DNA of 64,000 nt from Arthrobacter sp. cf158. Its GTDB lineage: Bacteria > Actinomycetota > Actinomycetes > Actinomycetales > Micrococcaceae. The translations under genes were made by a program, and so were the position numbers. Below, piece after piece: positions 56,791 through 64,000 of the stretch. How positions within the stretch are numbered: position 1 is the stretch's first letter; every line of letters starts with the position of its first letter. The notes under the pieces were generated by a model. The model saw only the letters and a list, made by a program, of their open reading frames with translations, had not been told where the DNA came from and did no database searches. Location of the stretch: assembly GCF_900106835.1 (NCBI RefSeq), contig NZ_FNNR01000001.1, positions 347,182 to 411,181 of the forward strand. The letters are read 5' to 3'.

Positions 56791-58011
56791 ATGACGGAAG
56801 TCGCCAAACGGAAAACGGGCAAGATCCTTGCCATCGCAGGGATCTGCGCCGCTATTGTGGTGGGCGGCATCGGGGTGGCTACGGTGCCCGGATTGTTGCC
56901 CGGCTCCACCCAGGATGCCGGATCGGCTCCTTCAGCGACTCCCACAGTGGAAGCCAAGCCCGTTGAGCTGGGGATCACCCCCCTTGACGGCGCCGTGGAA
57001 TGGAACCCGGTGGTTGGTCCGCAGATCAAAGCTGTCAACGGCAAGGTCAAGGACGTCGTGCTGGCGCCCGTAGACGGCGGCACTCCTGTGCAGGGCAAAA
57101 TCAGCCCCGACGGCAGCACCTGGACCACTCTCGATGTGCTCAAGTTCAAGACCCAGTACAGCTACTCCTTCACTGTGGTTGACACCGCCGGGAAGGAAAC
57201 CAAGAAGTCCCAGACCTTCACTACGGTCTCGGCAGCATACGAGGCCGATGCCTCCATTTATCCCCGCAACGGGACCACGGCGGGCTCCGGGCAACCCATC
57301 GAAATCAACTTCAGCGAACCAATCGTGGACAAAGCCGCCATGGAAAAGCGGGTTGCCATCACTGTTTCCTCCGGCCAACCCGTGGCCTGGCACTGGTATT
57401 CGGACAAAAAAGTCCGGATCCGTCCGGAAGCCTTCTGGGCCTCCGGCACCACCGTCACCGTGGACATGAAACTCCTGGGCGTGGATTTTGGCAACAAGAT
57501 GATCGGAAACGGGGACGTGGTCTCCACGTTCACCACTGGCCCCCAGCGGGTGGCCGTGGTGGATGACACCACCAAGACCATGAACGTGTACTCCGATGGG
57601 CAACTCGTCCACACCGCTCCTGTGTCGCTGGGTGGCGAAGACTGGCTCTCACCCACGGGGTACGCGGTGATCCTGGAGCAGGAGCGCAAGTCCAACTTCA
57701 ACGCCGGCAGCATTGGCCTGAAGCCTGGGGACAAGGGCTACTACGCCCCGATGGTGGTGGACTATGCCAACCGCCTCACCTGGTCCGGAGTCTATGTCCA
57801 CCAGGCACTGGAGTCCGCCTGGGGTGCCATTGGGAGGGTGAACGTTTCCCATGGGTGCGTGGGCCTGTTGCCGGATGACGCTGCGTGGTTCTTCAACAAC
57901 ATGAAGACCGGTGACGTGGTCCAGATCCTGAATACTGGAGCGCCGGCGGTGGAACCGCTGGAAGGCTTTGGCGACTGGAACATTCCCTGGGCCAGCTACG
58001 CCCAGCGGTAA
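56791..58011 (+). CDS. L,D-transpeptidase with Ig-like domain
   Basis: 406 aa from ATG 56791 (ACAGGAA upstream); the TAGAAT -10 at 56741-56746 excludes the ATG at 56746. Signal anchor at about 10-35, an Ig-like region at about 55-250, then the YkuD catalytic domain: H337 in VYVHQAL and H354-G355-C356 in NVSHGCVGLL, with C356 the nucleophile. The residue usually Arg or Asn after HGC-V is Gly. Architecture and numbering match mycobacterial LdtMt2. It should make 3-3 cross-links in peptidoglycan or attach proteins, outside the cell. Confidence 0.91.
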   Translation: MTEVAKRKTGKILAIAGICAAIVVGGIGVATVPGLLPGSTQDAGSAPSATPTVEAKPVELGITPLDGAVEWNPVVGPQIKAVNGKVKDVVLAPVDGGTPVQGKISPDGSTWTTLDVLKFKTQYSYSFTVVDTAGKETKKSQTFTTVSAAYEADASIYPRNGTTAGSGQPIEINFSEPIVDKAAMEKRVAITVSSGQPVAWHWYSDKKVRIRPEAFWASGTTVTVDMKLLGVDFGNKMIGNGDVVSTFTTGPQRVAVVDDTTKTMNVYSDGQLVHTAPVSLGGEDWLSPTGYAVILEQERKSNFNAGSIGLKPGDKGYYAPMVVDYANRLTWSGVYVHQALESAWGAIGRVNVSHGCVGLLPDDAAWFFNNMKTGDVVQILNTGAPAVEPLEGFGDWNIPWASYAQR

Positions 58012-58133
58012 TCCTGCGGTTAGGATCGAAGCAGTGATTATTTCCTGCACGCTTTGACCCATTCCTCGAGTGCTGACCCTGCGCTGGCCCTCTATTTTGT
58101 GCTGCCCTCTGTGGTGATTCCGGGTGTCCCTGA

Positions 58134-58157
58134 GGGGAACCCGTTTGCGGGTTCCCC
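58134..58157. terminator. Hairpin after the L,D-transpeptidase gene
   Basis: GGGGAACCCG (58134-58143), loop TTTG, CGGGTTCCCC (58148-58157), 10 bp perfect. No T-run follows. Confidence 0.55.
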
Positions 58158-58198
58158 GGCTCCTTCCCCCGGATCCCTCTTCACCCCTTGGAGCACCC

Positions 58199-59023
58199 AT
58201 GACCACAAAACCAACTCTTCGCCCGGAGTGCGGTGACTGCTTTGCGCTGTGCTGTACAGCGCTCGGATTTGCCCGCTCAGCTGACTTCGCAGTAGACAAA
58301 CCGGCTGCCACAGCCTGCCCGAACATGGCGGAGGATTTCTCCTGTGCCATCCACCAGCGCCTACGGCCCCGGGGCTTCCGGGGCTGCACTGTTTTCGATT
58401 GCTTCGGGGCCGGCCAAGTGGTGTCCCAACGCACCTTCGCCGGGACCAGTTGGGTTGATGACCCGTCATCCGCAGCGTCGATGTTCGCCGTCTTCAAGGT
58501 GGTCAGGCAATTGCACGAGATGCTCTGGTACCTGGCTGAAGCCCAGCAGCGGACCTTCGATCCGGACCTCGCTGTGGCGGCGGACGGTCTTTCCCGGCGT
58601 ATAGCCACCACCGCCCTGGGCGATGCTTCAGCGATCCTCGGCACCGACGTCGAAAGCTTGCATGCCGAGGTGCGGACACTTCTGATGGAGGTCAGTGAGG
58701 AAGTCCGCGCCGCCTATGCAGCAGAGGATAAGGACGCACCCGACGGCGGGCCCTGCGCGGGCGCCGACCTGATGGGGGCGGACCTTGCGAACCAACGATG
58801 GTGCGGAGTCGATCTCCGCGGCGCCAACCTGATCGGAGCAAACCTGAGCAGCAGCGACCTGACGGCGGCAGATCTCCTGGGAGCAGATCTCCGGGGAACG
58901 CAGTTCAGTGGAGCGGACCTGTCAAAGGCGCTCTACCTGACGCAACCCCAGGTCAACGCTGCGGAAGGTGACAGGCGGACACTCCTGCCGCCACGAATCA
59001 CCACTCCGGACCACTGGGAGTAG
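58199..59023 (+). CDS. Cys-cluster and pentapeptide-repeat fusion protein
   Basis: 274 aa from ATG 58199 with TTGGAG upstream. The first 70 residues contain eight Cys (11, 14, 18, 19, 40, 49, 63, 68), with CGDCFALCC at the front, suggesting a zinc or iron-sulfur site like the YkgJ-type chelating domain. A helical middle follows (70-180). Residues about 187-246 hold some 11 pentapeptide repeats of the A(D/N)Lxx type (e.g. RGANLIGANLSSSDLTAADL), forming a right-handed beta-helix. Function unknown; no signal peptide. Some pentapeptide proteins mimic DNA and protect gyrase, but nothing here links it to that. Confidence 0.78.
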   Translation: MTTKPTLRPECGDCFALCCTALGFARSADFAVDKPAATACPNMAEDFSCAIHQRLRPRGFRGCTVFDCFGAGQVVSQRTFAGTSWVDDPSSAASMFAVFKVVRQLHEMLWYLAEAQQRTFDPDLAVAADGLSRRIATTALGDASAILGTDVESLHAEVRTLLMEVSEEVRAAYAAEDKDAPDGGPCAGADLMGADLANQRWCGVDLRGANLIGANLSSSDLTAADLLGADLRGTQFSGADLSKALYLTQPQVNAAEGDRRTLLPPRITTPDHWE

Positions 59024-59028
59024 GGGCG

Positions 59029-59832
59029 CTAGTGGTTGGTGAACGGCAGCTTGCGCAGCCGTTCACCGACGCTCGCGTTCCTTTGCTCGGCTTGGCGAAG
59101 CCGGACCAGTTCGCGGTTACGCCGTTCCCCGAGGACCGCCCCTATGTAGTCCTCGGGGATGGTCCCAGCGGGCGGCGGCGGGGCGACGTACCGGGCGAGT
59201 TCGGAGGCGAGGGAGACAGCCATGGTGACCCGTGACGCGGGGGCCATGAGGTAGGCCTGCTGCACGAACGTACCCGCCCGGCGTGCGGTGGCGTCGGGCA
59301 CTCTCCCAATATCCGCCATTGCTGCCCAGGACTGCAGATAGTGGGGAGCTACGGGCATGATCCGGGGCTTGGAAGGGACCCGTTGCCGTAGCGAATAGGT
59401 TCCGGCAACGATGTCACCGAGCCGTTTGGACTTGTCATTGAACAGCGCAACGCCAATGGCGAGGCCCCCGAAGGTCATGTAGATCTCCAGGAAGCCAAGG
59501 AGTCCGCGGATGAGGGCATGCCGGAAGCGGATGGAACCGCCGTCGTCGCGGACAATGCGGAGACCTGTGGCGAGCTTGCCTAGGGATCGTCCTCGGGTGA
59601 GCGTCTCAACGGCAACCGGAGCCACGACGAAGGAGAAAACGACACTGCTGAGGATGAGGGCCCGGATGGCGGAATCGTCGAGGTCGCGGGAGGCTGCCGA
59701 GATCAGGATGATGAGGAGAACCGCGAGGACGAGTTGGGAGACGACATCGATGATGAGGCCGAGGCCACGGGCGGCAAAGGACGCAGGGCGCAACTCAAGG
59801 ACCACTGCCTCGCCCGTGATGATTGAACTCAT
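59029..59832 (-). CDS. RDD family membrane protein
   Basis: 267 aa. An RDD domain with three or four helices (SFAARGLGLIIDVVSQLVLA; the GRSLGKLATGLRIV motif; RFRHALIRGLLGFLE) followed by a soluble tail of about 110 residues with several Arg- and Glu-rich segments. Some RDD proteins support Na+/H+ exchange; the role here is unknown. SD GGGGGCGGAG. Divergent from the SpoIIM-like gene with about 105 bases between starts. In other actinobacteria the pair belongs to a larger MoxR/DUF58 cluster, not seen here. Confidence 0.86.
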   Translation of the reverse strand: MSSIITGEAVVLELRPASFAARGLGLIIDVVSQLVLAVLLIILISAASRDLDDSAIRALILSSVVFSFVVAPVAVETLTRGRSLGKLATGLRIVRDDGGSIRFRHALIRGLLGFLEIYMTFGGLAIGVALFNDKSKRLGDIVAGTYSLRQRVPSKPRIMPVAPHYLQSWAAMADIGRVPDATARRAGTFVQQAYLMAPASRVTMAVSLASELARYVAPPPPAGTIPEDYIGAVLGERRNRELVRLRQAEQRNASVGERLRKLPFTNH

Positions 59833-59938
59833 GCTCCGCCCCCATGACCCGCAAACAATGCAGGCGCCCGGCGTGCCCGCATCTCGAGTCTAGCCGCGGC
59901 TCTGACCCAGTGGCTGGAACAGGCGCTAGGGTGGTGCC

Positions 59939-60931
59939 GTGGACATCGATGCCTTCTCGGCCGTACATGGGGACAAGTGGGCCCGGCTTCATTTCCTGGC
60001 GCACAAGCGGCGGCTGACGGGAGCTGAAGCGGACGAACTGCTGCGCCTGTACCAAACGGTGTCCAGCCATCTGTCCCTGATTCGCTCGGTGGCTCCCGAG
60101 ACCGGCTTGTCGGCTTCCTTGTCTGCTGCACTGGCGCAGGCACGGACCCGGTTCACGGGAGCGAGGTCGAACTTCATGGAGGACCTGGCACGGTTCTTCG
60201 TCATCTCCCTCCCGGCCGCGTTCTATCGGATCCGGTGGCTGACTTTATGGTGTGGTATCGCGTTCGTGCTGGTCGCAGGGGCCTACGCACTGTGGATAGG
60301 TACCTCAACCGAAGCGCTCAGGGCAGTAGCCAGTGATGCGAAAGTGCAGCAGTACGTGGAGGAAGACTTCATTGACTACTACTCGGAGAATCCTGCAGCG
60401 TCCTTCGCCGGGGCCGTGTGGACCAACAATGCCTGGATCTCTGCGCAGGCGGTGGCGTTCGGCGTCACAGGATTCTGGGTGCCATTCATCCTCTTCATGA
60501 ACGCGCAAAGCACGGGAATGGCGGCGGGGCTCTTCATCGCGACGGGGAAGGTGGATGTCTTCTTCAGTTACATCCTTCCGCACGGGCTGATGGAACTCAC
60601 TGCGGTCTTCATTGCGTGCGCGGCCGGGCTCAAGATCTTTTGGGCCATGGTGCGTCCGGGTCCCAGAACACGGATCCAGGCCGTGGCCGATGAAGGACGG
60701 TCCTTGATCACCATTGCCCTCGGTTTGGTGCTGGTCCTGCTCATTTCCGGAATTGTGGAGGGCTTCGTGACGCCGAGTCCGCTCCCGGTATGGGCCAAGA
60801 TCACCATTGGGGCCTTGGTCCTGGCTGGTTATTGGGTGTACACCCTGATTCTTGGCGGGCGGGCAGCCCGTGCCGGTGTCACAGGGGACCTGGAAGCCCA
60901 CGACGCCGGTTATCGCAGCATCGCCGCCTAG
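59939..60931 (+). CDS. Stage II sporulation protein M (SpoIIM) family protein
   Basis: 330 aa with a cytoplasmic N-terminal half of about 90 residues and five or six TM helices. The family core WTNNAWISAQAVAFGVTGFW and LPHGLMELTAVFIACAAGL is clear. Named for the Bacillus engulfment protein, but common in non-sporulating actinobacteria. GTG start with TAGGGT (59927-59932) six bases upstream, likely leaderless. The next gene has its own -10 downstream. Confidence 0.88.
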   Translation: MDIDAFSAVHGDKWARLHFLAHKRRLTGAEADELLRLYQTVSSHLSLIRSVAPETGLSASLSAALAQARTRFTGARSNFMEDLARFFVISLPAAFYRIRWLTLWCGIAFVLVAGAYALWIGTSTEALRAVASDAKVQQYVEEDFIDYYSENPAASFAGAVWTNNAWISAQAVAFGVTGFWVPFILFMNAQSTGMAAGLFIATGKVDVFFSYILPHGLMELTAVFIACAAGLKIFWAMVRPGPRTRIQAVADEGRSLITIALGLVLVLLISGIVEGFVTPSPLPVWAKITIGALVLAGYWVYTLILGGRAARAGVTGDLEAHDAGYRSIAA

Positions 60932-61090
60932 GCCTGACAGACGCGGAGACCTTACAGTTGCGTTGCGATCTGGTCGCAGCCGGGGTGGCTCCGCGTGTCT
61001 GCGTATTGCCGGGCGGTAGGCTCGAATGCAGACAAGAGAGCCGGCCGCACCCCAAATCGCCGGTGGATGCCTACGGAAGTGAAACCCGCT

Positions 61091-62323
61091 GTGAGCGACA
61101 AGAGCCCGAAACCACAAGAACCGGACACGGACGTCCACGAGGACCCCAACGAACCGGCCTTCGACTGGATGAAGCCGAAGGCGTCCAGCGGTGCCTCCTC
61201 GGCAGCTCCTGCGGGCAAGGACGTACCCACAGCCGCGGCTGCCCCGCAGTCCCCGGCAGCTCCTGCATCCACCACTACGGGGTCCACTCCGGCGGCTTCA
61301 GCAAGCTCGGGGACGGCAAGCACAACGTCAGCAGGAACAGGCCAGCCCGAAAGCCGTGCGGATCGCAAGGCTGCGGAGGCCGCTGACACAGAGGCCGAGC
61401 CGCCGCTGTTCGCGGACACGCTGGCCAGTACGTCCACAGAAAAGCAGCCGTCGCACTATTCGGAACCATTGCCGACGTCGGCCCTCCAGGTCCGTCCGCC
61501 GGAAGACGAAGTGGCCAGACGCAATGCCGAACGCGAGCAGGCAGCAAAGGTGAAGCCGATCGGGCCCCGGGTATTCCAGGTCCTCCTGGCTGTTTTCTTC
61601 CCGGTGGTGCTCTTGGTGCTGGCTGTCAGGGCCGTCACCAGCCCCCTTTTCCTGTGGGTGGAGTACAACCGACCCGGTTTTCCCGGCGACGGTTACGGCT
61701 TCAGCACTGACGACCGCATGACGTACGGCTCGTATGCCGTGGACTACCTGAGTAACTGGGCCGGTCCCCGCTACCTGGGTGGCTTGGTCAACCAGGACGG
61801 CGCAAAGCTGTTTAAGGACAGCGAAGTAGCCCACATGGCCGACGTCAAACTGGTGATCCTCTCATCTTTCGGCGCAGGTTTGTTGCTCATCATCCTCAGC
61901 ATCATCGCCATCATCTACCTTCGTAAGCGGAGCAGCGGCGGGGTCCGTCGCGGTCTCTTTGCCGGCTCCATCGTCACGCTGGTCATCATCATTGGGCTTG
62001 CCGTCCTGGCAGCCCTGAGCTGGCAGCAGTTCTTCACCGAGTTCCACCGGATCTTCTTCGCCAACGGCACGTGGACGTTCTCTCTGGAGGACACTCTTAT
62101 CCGCCTCTTCCCAGGGCAGTTCTGGGTTGACGCAGGCATCGTCATCGGCGCGTTGGTGTTCCTCGCTGCCACGCTGACGTTCATCTTCACGTGGCCCACC
62201 AAGCGGCGCCGGGGAGTCGCCGGCACAGAATCAGACGGCGAGATCACCGGGGAACCGGAGGAAGCTGCCGGGTTGACTGCCCTCGAGCACGACGTCAAGG
62301 AATCGACGGACGCCAAGCGGTAG
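61091..62323 (+). CDS. Polytopic membrane protein, TIGR01906/DUF1461-like
   Basis: 410 aa from GTG 61091 with GGAAG 11 bases upstream; ATG 61067 is also possible, while 60995 lies upstream of the -10 TAGGCT (61017-61022) and is excluded. The first 155 residues are Ala/Ser/Thr/Pro-rich and disordered, then come a TM at about 170-195, an extracellular loop with a Gly/Tyr-rich segment (DGYGFSTDDRMTYGSYAVDY), three further TMs, and an acidic tail. The TM pattern and FSLEDTLIRLFPGQFW segment fit TIGR01906 membrane proteins. Function is unknown. Confidence 0.7.
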   Translation: MSDKSPKPQEPDTDVHEDPNEPAFDWMKPKASSGASSAAPAGKDVPTAAAAPQSPAAPASTTTGSTPAASASSGTASTTSAGTGQPESRADRKAAEAADTEAEPPLFADTLASTSTEKQPSHYSEPLPTSALQVRPPEDEVARRNAEREQAAKVKPIGPRVFQVLLAVFFPVVLLVLAVRAVTSPLFLWVEYNRPGFPGDGYGFSTDDRMTYGSYAVDYLSNWAGPRYLGGLVNQDGAKLFKDSEVAHMADVKLVILSSFGAGLLLIILSIIAIIYLRKRSSGGVRRGLFAGSIVTLVIIIGLAVLAALSWQQFFTEFHRIFFANGTWTFSLEDTLIRLFPGQFWVDAGIVIGALVFLAATLTFIFTWPTKRRRGVAGTESDGEITGEPEEAAGLTALEHDVKESTDAKR

Positions 62324-62383
62324 AACCGTGAGGTAGCGCCACCACGTGGTGATCCGGGGACGCCCGGGTGGAGGGGTGAAGCC

Positions 62384-64000
62384 TTACTTTTCGTAGAGCT
62401 TTTCCACGACGGACGAGAAATCGCCCACCACCGCGGCCCGCTTGAGTTTGAGGGACGGCGTCAGGTGTCCGGACTCGACGCTTAGCTCAGCCGTGATGAA
62501 TGCAAATTTCCGGATGGACTCAGCCGCAGAGACGAGCGTGTTTGCCTCATCCACTGCCGACTGCACGGCGGCCTTCACCCGGTCGTCAGCTGCCGCCTCG
62601 GCGGGGGACAGGGAACCGGCCTTGTTCTCCGCGCACCAGTTCGCCAGGCCCTCGGGGTCCAGGCTTACCAGCGCTGCGACAAATGGCCGGCCTTCGCCCA
62701 CGACGACGGCCTGGCCCACCAGAGGATGTTCGCGCAGTTTCTCCTCCAAAGGAGCCGGTGCGACGTTCTTCCCGCCTGCGGTTACCAAAAGGTCTTTCTT
62801 GCGGCCGGTAATGGTCAGGAAGCCATCCTGGTCCAGTTCGCCGAGGTCACCAGTGCGGAAGAATCCGTCCACGAAGGCTGCCTCTGTGGCGGCCGCGTTG
62901 GCGTGGTAGCCCTTGAAGACACCGATGCCCTTGACCAGGACTTCGCCGTCCGGCGCCACCCGGATGGTGGTCCCGGGGAGCGGGATTCCGACGGTCCCGA
63001 TCCGGGTCATGCCGGGCGTGTTCACGGTACAGGGGGCCGTGGTCTCCGTGAGGCCGTATCCTTCCAGCACCGGAATGCCGGCACCATGGAAGAAATGGTT
63101 ATCCCGGAGGCTGAGGGGACTCGCTCCGGAAACGGTGTAGCCCACATCCCCGCCAAACACCTCCCGGACCCTGGGGTACAGGAGCTTGTTGAACAAACGG
63201 TGCCTCATATCCAGCAGCCAACCCGGACCGGAGCCCCGGCCACGCGCGGCGAGGTCCACCGCCGTCGAATATTCCACGGCTGTTGCCGACGCTGCCGCGA
63301 AAAGCGCAGACTTCCCACTCATGGCCGCTTTGTGGCCGGCGCCGGCATAGACCTTCTCGAAAATCCGGGGCACGGCCAGCAGGAAGGTGGGTTTGAAAGA
63401 TCCGAGATCCGCCATCAGTCCGCTGGCACCGGCGCTGTGTCCCAAGGTGATTCCCGCGGTGAGGCATACAACCTGCACTGCCCTGGCCAGGACGTGCGCC
63501 AAAGGGAGGAACATCAGCGTACGGGCACCCTGCTGCATGAGCAGTTCGGGGAGGAACGGGATGACGTTGCGCGCCACCAGGACAAAGTTGCCATGGGTGA
63601 TTTCGCAGCCTTTGGGCTTGCCCGTGGTTCCCGAGGTGTAAACAATGGAGGCGACGTCGGCCAGTTTGGCGACACTGCGCTGCCGCTCCAATTCGGCGTC
63701 CATGATGCCGACGCCGACGGCGGAGACGCTGGTCAGGTTGGGGGCGTCGCCGTCGTGCTCCATCCGCATGATCGCTACGGGGTCGTCGCCCAATGCCGTG
63801 GACCGGTTCACCAGGGAGTGGACGAGGCTCGCTTTAGCGGTGTCCTCCACAAAGATGCGCCGGGCACCTGAATCGGCCAGGATCCATTCGATTTGGCTTG
63901 CAGACGACGTCTCGTAGATGGGCACGGTTACTCCGCCCGCCATCCAGATGGCGAAGTCCACCAGCGTCCATTCGAAGCTTGACCGGGAGAGGACAGCCAC
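62384..64000 (-). CDS. Long-chain fatty acid-CoA ligase, C-terminal 538 aa (start outside window)
   Basis: AMP-forming acyl-CoA synthetase. The frame is open to the right edge and the first seen residue is inside the N-terminal domain (AVLSRSSFEWTLVDFAIWMA), so roughly the first 70-100 residues are missing. The P-loop VYTSGTTGKPKGCEITHGN, the GYGLTETTAPC motif, FFRTGDLGELDQDGFL, and the KDLLVTAGGKNVAP hinge with the catalytic Lys to the C-terminal domain are all intact. It should activate fatty acids for degradation or lipid synthesis, close to FadD15-type enzymes. Convergent with the membrane gene; the 60-base gap holds CACCACGTGGTG but no clear terminator. Confidence 0.92.
   Translation of the reverse strand: MAVLSRSSFEWTLVDFAIWMAGGVTVPIYETSSASQIEWILADSGARRIFVEDTAKASLVHSLVNRSTALGDDPVAIMRMEHDGDAPNLTSVSAVGVGIMDAELERQRSVAKLADVASIVYTSGTTGKPKGCEITHGNFVLVARNVIPFLPELLMQQGARTLMFLPLAHVLARAVQVVCLTAGITLGHSAGASGLMADLGSFKPTFLLAVPRIFEKVYAGAGHKAAMSGKSALFAAASATAVEYSTAVDLAARGRGSGPGWLLDMRHRLFNKLLYPRVREVFGGDVGYTVSGASPLSLRDNHFFHGAGIPVLEGYGLTETTAPCTVNTPGMTRIGTVGIPLPGTTIRVAPDGEVLVKGIGVFKGYHANAAATEAAFVDGFFRTGDLGELDQDGFLTITGRKKDLLVTAGGKNVAPAPLEEKLREHPLVGQAVVVGEGRPFVAALVSLDPEGLANWCAENKAGSLSPAEAAADDRVKAAVQSAVDEANTLVSAAESIRKFAFITAELSVESGHLTPSLKLKRAAVVGDFSSVVEKLYEK

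Noticed and set aside
62340..62351. CACCACGTGGTG palindrome between convergent genes
   Set aside because: Short, with no loop suited to a terminator and no promoter nearby; could be chance.

Overview
This 64 kb window is a chromosomal segment of a high-GC actinobacterium of the Arthrobacter / Paenarthrobacter / Pseudarthrobacter type (Micrococcaceae). The evidence is gene content and order. There is a mycothiol S-conjugate amidase, a WhiB2-type regulator, several actinobacterial DUF families (DUF501, DUF4307, DUF4245, DUF3499, DUF5719), and a manA / LCP / purE / purK / gtrA / whiB2 / DUF3499 / ahcY neighbourhood resembling the corresponding mycobacterial region. GTG and TTG starts are common. 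I saw no insertion sequence, prophage, integrase, CRISPR array or rRNA. Most of the window is core genome, and the less ordinary signals lie in gene starts, leaders, terminators and domain fusions.

Layout. 1-3.7 kb: ftsB-like gene, DUF501, ppx and a mycosin-like subtilase, the last three joined by 4-nt overlaps. 3.7-6.3 kb: type II NADH dehydrogenase, an ACT-GNAT fusion, and tRNA-Leu(UAA) followed by a 20-bp tandem repeat. 6.3-13.2 kb: a branched-chain amino-acid ABC importer split in two, with the binding protein on the plus strand, the livH-livM-livG-livF operon on the minus strand, and a diacylglycerol kinase gene between them; the two parts carry the same CRP/GlxR-like palindrome. 13.5-22.5 kb: Bax-inhibitor-1 protein, thiolase, galT-galK with a divergent aldose epimerase, AI-2E exporter, threonine deaminase, rhomboid protease. 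22.5-30.5 kb: greA, DUF4307, mca, thioredoxin-fold DUF255 protein, hemolysin III, cis-prenyltransferase, and a PIN-PhoH protein with a structured leader containing small ORFs.

30.5-40.4 kb: acetyltransferase, an unknown gene divergent from a prepilin peptidase, META-like lipoprotein and Nudix, a TetR-DHA2 efflux pair, fumC, beta-carbonic anhydrase, DUF4245, glpX. 40.6-47.7 kb: manA-femX, LCP ligase, purK-purE, gtrA, TIGR03089. 48-56.7 kb: a cell-envelope block with whiB2, a giant membrane glycosyltransferase, DUF5719, a zincin-family protein lacking HExxH, DUF3499, Trm112 and ahcY. 56.7-64 kb: L,D-transpeptidase, a Cys-cluster/pentapeptide fusion, divergent RDD and SpoIIM genes, a polytopic membrane protein, and the 3' part of a long-chain acyl-CoA ligase cut by the window edge.

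Two patterns recur. At least 13 genes have a TANNNT hexamer exactly six bases before the start codon and no Shine-Dalgarno, the geometry of leaderless mRNA; this decides several starts. Many genes end in strong hairpins, two of which (after phoH and after glpX) are long decorated palindromes that may belong to one dispersed family. I found no clearly new defence or biosynthetic system. The most interesting candidate is the phoH leader, with a 23-codon ORF, a strong SD and mutually exclusive helices. Starts differing from the longest open frame were chosen from visible SD or leaderless -10 signals.
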